Shown here: in pieces, positions 47,108 to 58,630 of the stretch | Layout: every line of letters begins with the position of its first letter | How positions within the stretch are numbered: position 1 is the stretch's first letter | Source of the DNA: Thozetella sp. PMI_491 | Taxonomy: Eukaryota; Ascomycota; Sordariomycetes; Chaetosphaeriales; Chaetosphaeriaceae | Assembly (NCBI GenBank): GCA_021432635.1 | Contig: MU270026.1 | Location: 647,311 to 711,310 of the forward strand | Direction of reading: 5' to 3' | Length of the DNA: 64,000 nt | Position numbers and translations under genes: made by a program | Notes under the pieces: generated by a model | The model's input: only the letters and a program-made list of their open reading frames with translations | Databases searched by the model: none | What the model was told of the DNA's origin: nothing

Positions 47108-48005
47108 ATGACTGCCGACACGCTCTCCCTCGCTGGCAAAGTCGCCATCGTGACCGGCTCTGGCCGCGAGAACGGAATCGGCGCCGGGGTGGCCTTTGCG
47201 CTGGGTCGTAATGGGGCTGCCGTCACGATAAACTACATTTCTGACTCTATTTCCGAACGTGCAAAGGCTGTGGCGGAAAAGATCCTCGCCGAGGGAGGTC
47301 GGGCCACTGTCGTTCAGACCACCGTGGACACGCCTGAGGGCGCCAAGTTTCTCGTGCAAGAGACGCTGAAGGCATTCGGCACCGACCATATTGACATCTT
47401 AGGTAACCAGCCCCTTCTATCTTCCTTGGCCTTCTCTCAAGAGTCTGACGTGTATCACAGTTAACAACGCCGGCTACGGTTTGCTGGGCCCGACTCTGGA
47501 CTCCCCACCCGAGGGAATTGCCAAGACCTTCAGGGTGAATACTTTCGGGCCCATCTTCATGGCACAGGCTGCGGTTCCTCATATGCCCCGTGGAGGGAGG
47601 ATCATCAATGTCTCATCCACCGCGGCAAAGGTAGGCCGCGACAGCCTTCCAATCTACGGTGCCTCCAAGGCAGCTCTCGACAGCTTGATGTATTCGTGGG
47701 CCAAGGAGGTACGAGACACGCCCCTGGGATTTCTTTCAGAGTTAGCATCGTTGACAAGCCAATAGTGGGGGCGAAGCAGGGGAATCACCGTGAACTCGGT
47801 CGCTCCTGGCCCCGTTTTTACCGACATCGTGCCTATTGACATGGCCGACGAGCTCATGAAGCCGGATCGGGATGCCACGCGGGCGGAGGACAGGCCCGGC
47901 ACTAAGGAGGATATCGGCGATGCCGTGCTCCTCCTCGCTTCAGAGAAATCCCGGTGGATAACAGGGCAATACATCTCAGTGAGCGGTGGAGTAACCGGGA
48001 ACTAA
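47108..48005 (+). CDS. Short-chain dehydrogenase/reductase
   Basis: Three exons, 47108-47402, 47461-47708 and 47766-48005, giving 260 residues, the classical SDR length. The start is MTADTLSLAGK. The cofactor motif TGSGRENGIG (16-25) has a spaced glycine pattern, NNAGYG follows the first intron, and the catalytic Ser and Tyr-x-x-x-Lys are in NVSST and YGASKAA. The C-terminal part has GITVNSVAPGPVFTD and LLLASEKSRWITGQYISVSGG. The second acceptor (CAATAG) is chosen because it restores EWGRSRGITVNSVAPG. It resembles 3-oxoacyl-ACP-reductase-like and tetrahydroxynaphthalene-reductase-like SDRs. The substrate is unknown. Confidence 0.9.
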
Positions 48006-48440
48006 GCGCCTCTCGGCGCTTACCGGGCAGAGCTGAAGGTTAGAAAGTCCAAGGAAAACTCGGCCTGAGAATGATCACAGCAAAATACATTATCGTTTTA
48101 TACCTTGGACTACAGTTGGGGTTTCTTCTGGGAGCTGATATAAGCGAATGGCCTAAGTAGATAACTATTTGTAGCTGCCACAAAAGAAATATAGCATAAA
48201 TACTACATTATACCAGGGGGGTATAGTGGGGCTTCACTTTTACCACTCGAGTGTAAGCTAGATCAGGAGCTAAAAGGAAGGATGACGCCAGGTGCCGGCC
48301 CAGGCATGCAACGGTCCGAAGCCTAGAAGGACCCACCTCTTGCGAGGCTCATGATTACAAATACCCGCTGTGGCAGATGAAAAGGCAGCATGGCGGTACT
48401 GACATTCCAGCACATCATTAGCCCCATCCCCTATCACTCT
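48006..48440. other. Intergenic: promoter of TF-domain gene
   Basis: AT-rich start (48170-48215) then an ordinary sequence. If the upstream ATG at 48390 is used, the next gene begins 51 bp earlier. No other feature. Confidence 0.35.
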
Positions 48441-50149
48441 ATGAACATGGACACCGATCCGGCCATTCGACCGCCGACGGCGCGTATCAAACAGCAAAAA
48501 TCCAAAAATGCTGCCTCGGACCTCATGTTCGTTAGCGTCACGCATCCAGACGAGCTCAAAGCGCGCAAGACGCAAAAGAACATCCGCCGACATGTGATGA
48601 AAGACATAGGGTATTCTAGGCGGCGGAAGACCACACCGGTTGTCTTGGATCTTCCACCTGAGAAGCCTTCGCTGTGGGGAAACCCGGCCAAGGAAGAGTC
48701 CCCAAAACGCAAGCCTACCGGCTCTCCCACGCGTGTCCCGGGGCTTCAGCCCCGCCAATATGACGATATCTTGAGGAAAATAGTGTCGCCCTCGCCACGG
48801 GCTGATCTTCGGTTGCACCTAGACATGTTCTCAAACAGGGCAAAACCTCTAATGAACTATTGTACCCACTGAGGCCTCTCTCATAAATTTCGATCAATTT
48901 CTGACCATAGACAGTGCGACGAGATACCCCGGTGTGCCAAACCCTGCGCAAGCTGTGCTTCAACCTGGCGATGGTACACGATGCGGCCATGTACATGGTT
49001 CTCGCGGAGACTGCGCTGTACGGCAAAGAGCAAAGTCCCCAACCCTTCATGGAGGAGACAGACTCTGCACTCCAGAATTACACTATATCCCTCGGACTTG
49101 TGGCCAAATCAATATCAATGGTCGAGATCGCAGTGACCAATGCCATTTTGGGCACTGTGGTGGGGCTTGCCAGCTACGATGTGAGCCGCGTCTCTTTATA
49201 CGCATGGGTCCGTAGCGGACATGTTGACTAATAGTTTTGCTCTAGCTTTACCTGCGCAAGTTCAAAAGATGGGGCATGCATATGACTGGGCTGCGAAATA
49301 TGATACAGGGCAAGGGCGGAATTAGTATGCTCCAATCTAGCTCGTTGAAAATTGCCGTGCTGTGGTAAGAACGCTCCCGTGGCCGCGGCCCCTGCTCCAG
49401 TACTTAATTTCCTTCATAGGACAGATGTTGTCGGCTCCATGTCGCTCGATTCTGAGCCGTTCTTCGGACCGAGACCCGAAATCCCTTCAGAGCTTCCTGC
49501 CACCGTGGTTTCGCCAGCTCTTCTCAAGACCATCTGGGCGCTGAGGAACCTCTCCTCTCAACTTTCGGATATCTGCTATGTCTTGGAGTCCGCTTCTAAC
49601 CTGGCCCAAATGGCAGCTGCCAGAAAGCCAAAGCACTGGGGGAGAGACCCAAACCTCGCACAGTGCGTCTGCCTTGTCGCGTACGATTTACTACACTTGC
49701 CGCGGGATAGCCCTTCAGCGGATAGTAAGGTCCCGCTAACGGGAATTCCTGCACTCCGAGAAGCCATCCGGCTCGCAGTTCTCTTGTTCCTTGCCGCGCC
49801 AATGAATGAGCTAGCGTCTCACGGAGAGATATTAGGCGCACACAGGGGTCGACTGGCAAATCTTCTTCGATCCCAAACTTTTGATTGGTCCGGCTTGGAG
49901 GCCTTGGAGCTTTGGGTTCATATGATCGAAGCGACATGTGAGGTCGGAGAAGATCGCGCGTGGGCCATGTCTCGGATCAGGATCATCGTGCAGACAAGAG
50001 GACTACTTTGGCAAGAGGTGATTGAGGAGGTTACGCAGATCGCCTGGGCACCCAATTTGTATTCTCGGAGCCTGGACGATGTAGCCGAAGAGCTTGATCT
50101 GGCTACTGCGCCCACAAGTGTCAGAGGAGAGGATGCCCTCCAGACTTAG
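48441..50149 (+). CDS. Fungal transcription-factor-domain protein without zinc cluster
   Basis: Four exons, 48441-48861, 48915-49180, 49246-49364 and 49420-50149, giving 511 residues (528 from the in-frame ATG at 48390). The N terminus has a conserved basic segment: FVSVTHPDELKARKTQK, then IRRHVMKDIGYSRRRK. This is typical of the fungal 'tachykinin/C6-less' transcription-factor-like family, where no Zn2Cys6 cluster is present. The rest is helical, with the family motif LYLRKFKRWG...GLRNMIQGKGGI. A nuclear or chromatin role is likely by family only. It is convergent with the next Zn2Cys6 gene, with 13 bp between the stop codons. Confidence 0.8.
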
Positions 50150-50162
50150 GATCGCCACCCAA

Positions 50163-52302
50163 TTATTCTACAAGATAATGGAACGCTCCCAAGTCCTCGC
50201 TCATCATGACTTCCCAGAATGCAGGATCAGAGCTGTCAAGCGGCATGAAGTCTAGCTGCCTGAGCATGTCTGTGCCGGCCTCGCTGGACTCAATCGAAGT
50301 CTCGGGTGTCGGTGCCGTCTTGGACAGGTACCAGGACTGACTCATTCGCATCTTGACGCAATACCGCATCGACAGGGTAATGTTCTCACCCCAGTACTTG
50401 CGCTTCCTGCTCATCTCCTCGCTGGCTTCTAGGCGGTCTAGCTCGTCATATCGGAGACCAATTTGGCCCAAGAGGTTGGCAAAGTCAAGGCTCTTTCGAG
50501 CTACGTGAACGTCCCACTCGGCGTCATTGAGGAATAGCAGCGAGGCGCTTGTCATGACACTGAATGACAGGTAGCCAACGCCCGGGAACGGAAGGTAGGC
50601 AAATTTGTCTAGAGAGACCGCTTGGAACGCCTCGAAAAGTGTCTTCGACGCTTCGAGGCAGGCCCACAGGGCTTCAGTTCTGTGCCCAGGATTCGTCCAG
50701 TCGCCCGATGCAGATGATCCTCGTGCATGAACAGCCGGTTCGTAGACTCGTAGGAGAGTCCCTCGGTAATTCAGGACAAAGATATCTAAGATTTATCAAC
50801 AGATAATCATTAGTCTTCTCCTAGGCACATACCGTCGTCCTGGACCTCACGAGGGAGTGCCTCTTTTAAAGAGTGCAATTCGTTAGCTATCGTAGATATG
50901 ACCATATACGACGAGCCAGAGAATTCGACGGCATCACCCCCAAGCTCTGGTGGCAGGAATGTTGCAGAGATGCGTCCAGCTATGCGCTGAATCTGCACGA
51001 GGGCTACCAAGAGCTGATCGGACGCGTATTCTGTTGCATCGGAAAGGTCGTTGCAGCAAGTAGTGTGGTAGACTGTATATGGAAATCGCACCATCTTTCG
51101 GAAGAGATTCGAGATGCTAGACAGTTCTTCGACGTTAGCCAGACTTATCTTGGGATCCTTGTATAGTGCGATGTCGTATCACCTTGCGCAGATGAAGTAG
51201 CAACCAAGCATCGCCCGCTTGTGCGCCAGGGTTTGTACGGGAGGTGGTGGGAGGCGTGCCCGCATCTCGTCAGTAGCCATAACGGCTGAAACGGGAAGTA
51301 GTCGGGGCGGTTGATCTAGGCCGAGATCAATGACTTGGCCGATAGCCAAGTGTAGAAGGTTGGTGACCTCGTTGCCGCGGTAGTAGCGGAAGTCCGCCCT
51401 AGCCCTGGTGAGAAAGATTCAGTGTCCAGGGGCATCGTGAAGGCTTACCAAGCGATGTAAAGCACGATGGCCTGTAGGATTTCCAGACTTTTCGCTCGTT
51501 CTGCGACAACTTGCTGTGCTATGTGACAATGAAACCAACGATCGAAATCCAGTTGGATACGGCGTGTTTGAGGCGCAACGACGTGCATGATCACCTTGAA
51601 CAGCAGAGGTTGCATTGCGTAGAGGCCTTGTGCCGTCGTAGTCTGCGGGACAGGAAGGAATGGAAAATTAGGAGAAAGTGAAGTGCGGTACAGGTCAAGG
51701 AGCCTATTGGCCTCGCTGAAAGTGATCATGAAATCCGGGATAATCTCCACCGAGTCTGGCACTAGAGAGGTGTGGAAGCGAGCCTCCCTCTCAGAAGCAC
51801 TGGGATCCGGCTGAACGACGTGGTTAGGAATGTCACTGGGGGCCGCCGCCGCGTCATTCAAAGAGGCAAGTGGCTGCACAGAAAGTGCGGATGGGTAAGG
51901 TGTTTGAAGAAGGGCCTGGCCTGGTATTTGGCGACTGGCGTGAAGGAGTGACACGAGGCCGTCAATCTTTTCTTCTAGCTTGTTGACACGGCTAAACCGG
52001 TCAGACCTCATCCTCGTTGGGACTTCCTACTGATGCTATCGTAGATAAAAGAGATGGAGATGGGACATACCTGGTTTGTTGGCGTCGAGCCGTGCTCGAC
52101 TCGCTGAACGTGCAAGGCCGCTTGGAGCGAGAACACCTGTTGGCGAGTCAGCATGATCGATGCAGCGTAACAAATGGCATCCTAGGTACCTTTTGCATTT
52201 CCCAACACCCATGTCGGCAAGCCAAATGCATCTGGTCTTGGAGTTGCGGCACTCCAGGCAGGCACGAGAAGCCCGTTGCTCCTGCGGTTCCAACGCCGCC
52301 AT
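50163..52302 (-). CDS. Zn2Cys6 transcription factor with extended cluster loop
   Basis: Six exons: 52302-52190, 52136-52071, 52012-51449, 51404-51183, 51116-50833, 50785-50163, giving 623 residues. The first intron falls inside the zinc cluster and must be removed to complete it: Cys15, 18, 25, 36, 39, 46, that is CX2CX6CX10CX2CX6C. The middle loop is longer than the usual 5-9 residues. After the cluster comes TRMRSDRFSRVNKLEEKIDGLVSLL, a linker and coiled coil for dimerisation. The third acceptor (ACGAG) is unusual but restores this motif. The middle-homology domain follows (RYYRGNEVTNLLHLAIGQVIDLGLDQP). The promoter has an array of CGG triplets at fixed spacing, listed separately. Confidence 0.85.
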
Positions 52303-52402
52303 CCCGTTTCGGGGTAAGAGGCTATCGTAGCGGGAGTCGTAAACCGCTTACGATTTAACCGACCAAACTCTGGGGGCGGGATTGAACGCTTCCACCGTAC
52401 TG

Positions 52403-52543
52403 CCGTCTGAGCCGAGCGTTGCGCGTTGAGAAGTTGCGGGTGCAAGCTAGGATCGACTGGAAGCGGCGTTGTCGAAAGGTGGTCGCGGGACGGCCTACTC
52501 GGCTTACTCGGCCCAAGCGGCTCCGATTAAACCGAGTGAGCCG
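52403..52543. promoter_or_regulatory. CGG-N6-CGG array upstream of Zn2Cys6 gene
   Basis: Plus-strand CGG triplets start at 52491, 52500, 52509 and 52518, exactly 9 bp apart. Opposite-strand pairs with the same N6 spacing are at 52532-52543 (CCG-AGTGAG-CCG) and 52403-52414 (CCG-TCTGAG-CCG). Read in one direction the spacers are similar (CCTACT, CTTACT, CTCACT, CTCAGA), so the site is roughly CGG-CYYACT-CGG. The array is about 100-240 bp before the start codon at 52302. Autoregulation by the encoded zinc-cluster protein is a natural guess. Confidence 0.7.
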
Positions 52544-52825
52544 CGTGGGGCTGTGGCTCATTCCGGACCCACTGGTTGTCCTTTTCTTCTTTTATAGCCA
52601 AGCCGCCTGCCCCTTTCTTCCCCCCTTTAAAAAATATAGATTATAAAATGGGAAGCAATTCTAGCTTCGCTTTTATATAAGAGTAATAATAGCTATTATT
52701 ATTAGTTATAAAGATTAGATTATATATTATAATACCTATGTAGCGATGTTAATTAGCCTTTAAAAGAGGGGAGGACTCCGTGATCTGTGACAGCGCGTGG
52801 TATCCTTGAACACACCGCACAAAAT

Positions 52826-52950
52826 ACACACATACACACAAGAACCTCTTAGTGTAGTAGCCGTAGTGTGGAACCATTACCCCTGGCATCGTGATGCACT
52901 CGGCAGCGCCACTGAAATGCCGTGAATCTAGTGGTACGGTGGGAAGTAAG
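52826..52950 (+). repeat. Diverged dispersed repeat (related to 36720-36832)
   Basis: Shares GTAGTAGCCGTA and patchy flanking similarity with 36720-36832, following an ACACAC-rich stretch at 52812-52840. The family is unknown. Confidence 0.4.
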
Positions 52951-53432
52951 CAAAGTAGAGGTAAAAAGAGGCTCCCTGAGCCCTGATCAAGGCACAAAGG
53001 ATGGGGCGAAGCTCCGTAATGATAGCAAAAGAGTGTATTAAATGAGTTTGGCTCAAGAGTAGTGAAGTGTAAAATAATGGTGCTAATGATCGTGATCAAG
53101 GAAAGAAAAAGAACGTTGTCTACAGTCTTACTTACAGAGGAAAAATGCTAGAGTCTAGTCTGACGATGTCCGGGCATGAGTAGCTGTAATCGGGTGAACC
53201 TTCACGCTGGCAAAGATATCTAGTATTAAGTAATCGTTGTGCCAGTGTGTGATGTAAGAAGCTTTATTAACTAAAGCTAAAGGAGGGCCGCGATGGTTAG
53301 CTATATAGTGGTAAAGCATGACTCGTGGGTAGCCACGTGTAAGAGCACGCGCAGAGGCCGCATATAGTGTGCACAGAGCCGTATGGAGGTAAGGCGTGGC
53401 TAGGATAGCCACGGCGAGTAAATCACTCAAAC

Positions 53433-53945
53433 CGAACTGTAACAAGCAAGAGGGGCTGCTTCACGTGATGAAGTGAGCCTGGTCCCTGACCAGGCTAAGA
53501 GAGATCCTCCAGTCAGGGTGCAAAAACTAGACCTGGCAACCTACCTGAGATCAATGATGCTGCAGTCCGGTCAGAGCCTGTCTCGTCGCGGTACGCTGAA
53601 CGTGAGGGCGGATATCCTGAACGGCTGTGATGAAGCTTCCCTTTACTGATATGGGGGCAAATATAGATAACTACGTTATAATCAAATAGAAGTAAAGTAT
53701 GTGTGATAAATCTTGATTCTTTTTCTATAGAGTGGCAATACACTTATCTATATACTTGTACAGATAGCTTCTCAAGCGTTGCGTCAGCATGGATATCTAT
53801 GGCATTCTGGAAGCATGGCGTTGCAGAGCGAGACTCCAGGTCCTAAATGCTCCGCCGGTGAAGCGTATAAAACCGGCGATCCTTGCCTAAGTGTTGGGTA
53901 GGGTTGACGAGCGGAAGCGAACTGTAACAAATAAGTAGGGCTATT
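53433..53945 (+). repeat. Repeated CGAACTGTAACAA boundaries (possible LTR ends)
   Basis: The string CGAACTGTAACAA occurs at 53433-53445 and 53918-53930. Both are followed by a related A/G-rich run ending GGGCT. TGTAACA is a common 5' end of fungal LTRs, so these may be starts of two decayed LTRs about 485 bp apart. No matching 3' ends were identified. Confidence 0.3.
53476..53496. repeat. Perfect 9 bp inverted repeat with 3 nt loop
   Basis: AGCCTGGTC, CCT, GACCAGGCT: a perfect palindromic hairpin in the gene-poor region, 30 bp after the first TGTAACAA motif. Role unknown. Confidence 0.7.
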
Positions 53946-54923
53946 AGCTAGGTTGAGTAACTTTAAGTAAAAATTGCCTCAGATCTTTAGACATTTAGCT
54001 ATATAAGGGAAAATCTAACAAAATTTACACTATCCTTTTACCCCCGGTACAGAGGTCTCTCAGGCGCACCCATACTCTTTAGTCTCAACGTGTTAAGCTG
54101 AGGAGACTGCATAATGTTGGCCATCTTTGTAGTGGCAGTGCAATCAGCCGCGCAGCCGAGATCCCGGGCACTCGTCACGGGTGACGCTTAGAGCTCCTTT
54201 GTTCCACAGTCCCGCCGCCAGGTCCCGACTGGTATTGTGAAAGTTGGCTTCCGGCATAGTGACATCGAAATGCTTATTAGTGTCTCCTCACTTGTCCCTA
54301 ATCTCCTAGGCTACGCCTGTGAAGCAGCGACTACCTGTCGGTGCTGGCGGGAGTATCGGTAGCGAAATGCTCCCGGATATCAGTCATTAGGTGGTCCTGA
54401 CACCATAGATGGGAGAACGACGTGTCGTACCTTTGGGGAATGTTAAGCTCTCTTATACTGATATGTGGTACCAGGGACAGCCAGCTGGCCAGCGAGGGAG
54501 CCGATAGCGCGTGGGCCAACGCGCTAGTTGGCCGTACAACAGCTAGATCCCCCAGACCAGCCACGGCTATATATAGGGCTCTGATCAGGGCCCTCATTGT
54601 ATTTAGAGAGCAAGCAGACTTTCCCCCTTTCTTTTACCGATTGAACGCTGGCTAGTTATGTGTGTATGGTTTACACGTATGGTGGGAGCTGGGCTGTATC
54701 GGTATATGTCTAGATGTGTGTTCTCTAAGCTAAGTTGACTGCTCGAACGCGCCCCTAAATGGCCCCTCAGCCGATCATGTGATCCTCCACACTAGATCGG
54801 CTGTGGCCCAATCAGAGCTCGTCGGAGCTCTGGATCGAGCAAAGCTACGAACCCACGATCCAACAACTGTGATATATGTAACGCGGGGATCCTAGCGTTG
54901 CTGCTTAATAACCGCTAAACAAA

Positions 54924-55200
54924 TATGCCTGGGCTCTCTAAGGAGCTGCTTGTAAATAGCTTAGATGATATGGACTGTTTTATTAAGGCTTATATTGCAG
55001 ATAGCGTCGAATTTATTAAGCTCATACTGGAGCCTAAGGGTCCAGTCTAGTCGACTGTCGATACACTAACCGTCGCTATACAGGTAAACGGCTATAAGGC
55101 GATCGGCTATGCCATGACGTTAGAAACGTTTAGGAAGGCGATCAAAGCTAGGATGCATAGATATTATCACACACATTCTTATAGATCTACCACTTATTAA
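54924..55200 (+). pseudogene. Short coding-like relic, family unknown
   Basis: One frame reads MPGLSKELLVNSL, then DDMDCFIKAYIADSVEFIKL, then a TAG at about 55050, and continues with TVAIQVNGYKAIGYAMTLETF before losing frame near 55195. The composition looks protein-like, and the AT richness of the surroundings suggests decay. No family recognised. Confidence 0.3.
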
Positions 55201-56294
55201 CGAGACGATCTCATAAATAAGGACTTCTATCTCTATAACAGTGGCTGCCTTGATTAAAATACTCTATAAAAGAGGCGGGGATCTTTCATGTTACGGAGAC
55301 TAATGTTAATAAATAATTATCCGGCGCTGGCAAGGTTCCTACGGAGATAGTATATAGAAAGAGCTGAAACTTTTCATCAACGTCGGCCTGTCCCTATTGG
55401 AGGCTATTCGATCTGTTACCTCGCTCCCTACCACCTTTTTCAGCCTTAAAGACCGCAGCTTTATCAAGCCCGGGAAGAGGGCGGTTCCGATTATGCTATC
55501 AGTGAATCCCCTTGAAGATATCGCCAACATTGGCTCTGTGCAGTGGGTTTAGTACATGGGTGTGGAAGTGGATCGTCGCACTTGACAGACTCCGGAAGGT
55601 GTGTAGTTAGCTAATCAAATTCCATAACACAATATGTGCATGTTGAGATCTATGCTTATCGCGGTCTATGGCTAGACATTCCTTCATATTTCGTCCGGCT
55701 TAAGGAATCTTGCAACAAACTACATATTGGTGTTTAACGAATAGATTCGACGAAGTCCTGGGTCTCCACGGTGAGCATAGCTTGTTTGCCAGAATTATAC
55801 CTTGCACGAATAGATTCTGCATAGGTTTACTAAAGTTAAATTAATGCTAAATTAAACCAATTCACTCCATCCATCCCTCCTGTTCTATGGCCCTCAGAAT
55901 TCTGAACTCCTAATCCAAACCACCTAACGTCATCGGAAGAACGCCACCGCCTTATACACTACGAGTTAGAACTTCTCTAAAACGCACAGTCGTAACATAT
56001 ACCCCCGGGTATTAATTCCTTTTCCCACTCAGCACATATTTAAACACTACGTTACAGTCGGACAAACACATCCTGCTTCTGCACTAATCACGTAGAACAT
56101 ATCCTAGCGTTCGTCTCTTAGGCGTTAACTCCTTACTCCGATTCTTTACCTCTTTGAAAATATTAAAAAGCATTCCTATTAGTCCATGCTTCATTCAGTC
56201 ATCAAGTCAAGTTATATCGGGAGACCCAGCCGCCTCGGTCATACCAGCTTCACACTATTCTTTTCACACCATGCAGTCCCACAAGCTCAGCTAT

Positions 56295-58630
56295 TTAGTA
56301 GAAGTTAACCTCCTTAGGCTCAAACCTTTTATTCCCACAGACGAGGAAGAAAGTAAGCTTGGCCGAGTATAGTGTCATGTGTACGTCAAAGTCGACTTTA
56401 TATGTCTCGTGCCCATTGCGCTTTTCTTTTTGTAAGTCGGCCAAATCATCCTCGTCAAGCTCGATTTCGAGCGTTAACAGCGGCGTCTTGAGATCTTCAG
56501 ATAGCATTAGTAATACTGCCTGGATCAGCGTTGTTGGAGTGGGGAGTAAACATACCCGGATTAGGGTGATCTTTAGTATGTGGGTACATTGGTGGGATCG
56601 TCTTTTCAGAAGCATACACATTACATCGAATCTGAGCCGGCGCCTTCACCTTGGAAACCTCCTTGTCATAAAAAAGCCCAAAGGTCTTCGCCTCCCCGTC
56701 CTTAATATCTTCGTTCTGCGGACTCCGTTAGCCCAATAGTCCATGTAATTCGCCAGGGTACGGCGAAGCGGTAACGGTACAGTGAGCGGGGGTGCTTGCC
56801 TTGGCGATGAACCATTTCATCACCTCGATCCGATGTTCACCGTCTTTGCACAATATCCTGAAGTTCACAGCTCTGTCAGATCCCCCCGGTATGGAAAGCA
56901 GGGCTGACGTACCTTCTGCCGTCGCCCTCCCTGTGTACTTTATTGTTAGGATCGTACACCTCGTAGGCGCTGACACCATAGTGTTTGGGAGCTCTTCTGG
57001 ATATAACCCGGACGTTGACTCGCCCAAGTTCCGTATCCGGTTCCCCTTCGCTATCTGAAGACATTCGGTCTTGTCGTTCCACCTCAGGAAGCCCAGCTAT
57101 CAGGGCGCCACGCACAATGGCGGTGCGGCTTGGATGAGTTCATTAGTCCGAGGTCTCTCGATGAATATTGCTCACAGAAAGGTCGTACCTGTCCTTAACC
57201 TCCCTAATCGGTATCGCCGGAATTGTCTCTCTCAACTTTGCCTTTAGGTATTCGTTCTGCGCAAATCCACCTGCCAGCAGGAGCGCCTTTGGACTTCTGG
57301 TGGCTGCGACATGGTCTTTGACGAGTCCCTGTACCTGCGAAATGACGGGATCGAATATCTTTTCCCGCATTGTCTTGGCCTTGATGCGGAAAAAGCCGTC
57401 TGTAACATCATGCTTAGGGCTATCGGGCCGTCCAAGCGCTTCTATCTCGAACTCGTAGTCATCGGGCTCGCTTCCAGTAAACCCTTTTTTGATCTGGTCC
57501 TCGAAGAAGTCCAGTATCTGCCTCAACCACCTGAGGGCACTGGCCTCCGATTTCTCAATGTACCCCGACAGCTTCTTCTCGACATAGTCTGCATAGATGC
57601 GATTAAGATAGCTGCTTCCACACAGCCCGCCGGAGGGGGTTGAGGCGCCCGCTAGCTCGATGTAAGGCTCTAAAGATTTGATCTCGTATGAAGATAGATC
57701 GACGGTACTATACAAGGAATGACAAGTTATCATCTGTGCTTCAGGGCAGCCTGAAGTATACTTACCCTCCGCCAGCATCACATATAACAAAGGTGTCACC
57801 CTTCTGGAGGCCAATTCTAGGCATAGTACTTAGGGCATAGACACCAGCCGCCTCGGGCTCTGCGATGATCTGGATCTTCCTGCGATCTCCCGAGAGCGCC
57901 TCGGCTGCGCAGTCTCGCGTCGCTTTCTGGGCTTTGTCACTCCACATGGCAGGTACTGTGATGATGTATTCCCGAGGGAGCTCGTAGATGATCGGATCGT
58001 ATGTATTCTTAAGGTAGTCGTCAGTAGATTTGGCTAGCATCGTTAGATAGTCCGTCACGAGTTTCTCGCAGTCCTTGCTCTTGGTGGGCGACAAGGCAGT
58101 CTTGCTGGGGAATCTCCTTTCCAACGACGACTCCAAGGCTCGTCTTTCCTCGAGCTCCGGGCACAGGCATAGCTTGAACCACTCGTGAATCTTTTCGCCA
58201 TGCTTGCGCTCGCGTTGCGCCTCAAAGCCATACTTATAAAGTCCGTGCATGCCGCCATTGTCGTATTTAAGGACGCTGATGTCCATCAGCAGTCGGCATC
58301 GTAGATTCCGAAATGATTGGTCGACCAACCTTGGGATCTTAGAGTCACGCAGCTTCTGGTTTGGGCCCCAGGCTGTAACAATGCTTGATTTCTCAGGCTG
58401 AGCAGAGACAATGTTAGGGATCCTAACTAGGTGTAAAATTGCCTAATGCAGCAATAGTATGACTTGACCACAAACCTCTTCCGTGTTCGCAAAGGCAACG
58501 GCAGAAAAGGTTGTCCCTGCCAGAAGAGCACAGTCAGAATGCAGTCGGATGCGATGGGAGGTGGGAGAGGAGGATCCAGACCAAAATCCACCGCAACCAG
58601 AATTTTCAACGGGGCTGAGCTGTCTCCCAT
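56295..58630 (-). CDS. Hsp70-like actin-fold ATPase
   Basis: Nine exons: 58630-58582, 58516-58476, 58397-58330, 58275-57766, 57707-57189, 57128-56913, 56872-56800, 56715-56556, 56494-56295, giving 611 residues. Phosphate-1 motif VDFGTTFSAVAFA is created by the first splice, PREYIITVPAMWSDKAQ follows, phosphate-2 CDAGGGTVDLSSY is made by the fourth splice, and the adenosine motif is LLAGGFAQNEYL. The C-terminal half has RRAPKHYGVSAYEVYD and the EAKTFGLFYD region instead of a canonical peptide-binding domain. It therefore belongs to the divergent fungal Hsp70/HSPA12-like group, often found in expanded numbers. Intron 7 needs a GC donor (AAG|GCAAGC). Function unknown; probably cytosolic. Confidence 0.88.

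Larger units (their letters stand above)
52544..56294. other. 3.7 kb gene-poor AT-rich repeat debris
   Basis: No intact gene. 52620-52740 is very AT-rich low-complexity DNA. 52826-52950 matches a diverged repeat at 36720-36832. A perfect hairpin lies at 53476-53496, and CGAACTGTAACAA occurs twice (53433 and 53918). A short coding-like relic lies at 54924-55200. The rest is short, stop-rich frames. The region looks like decayed transposon DNA. Confidence 0.5.
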
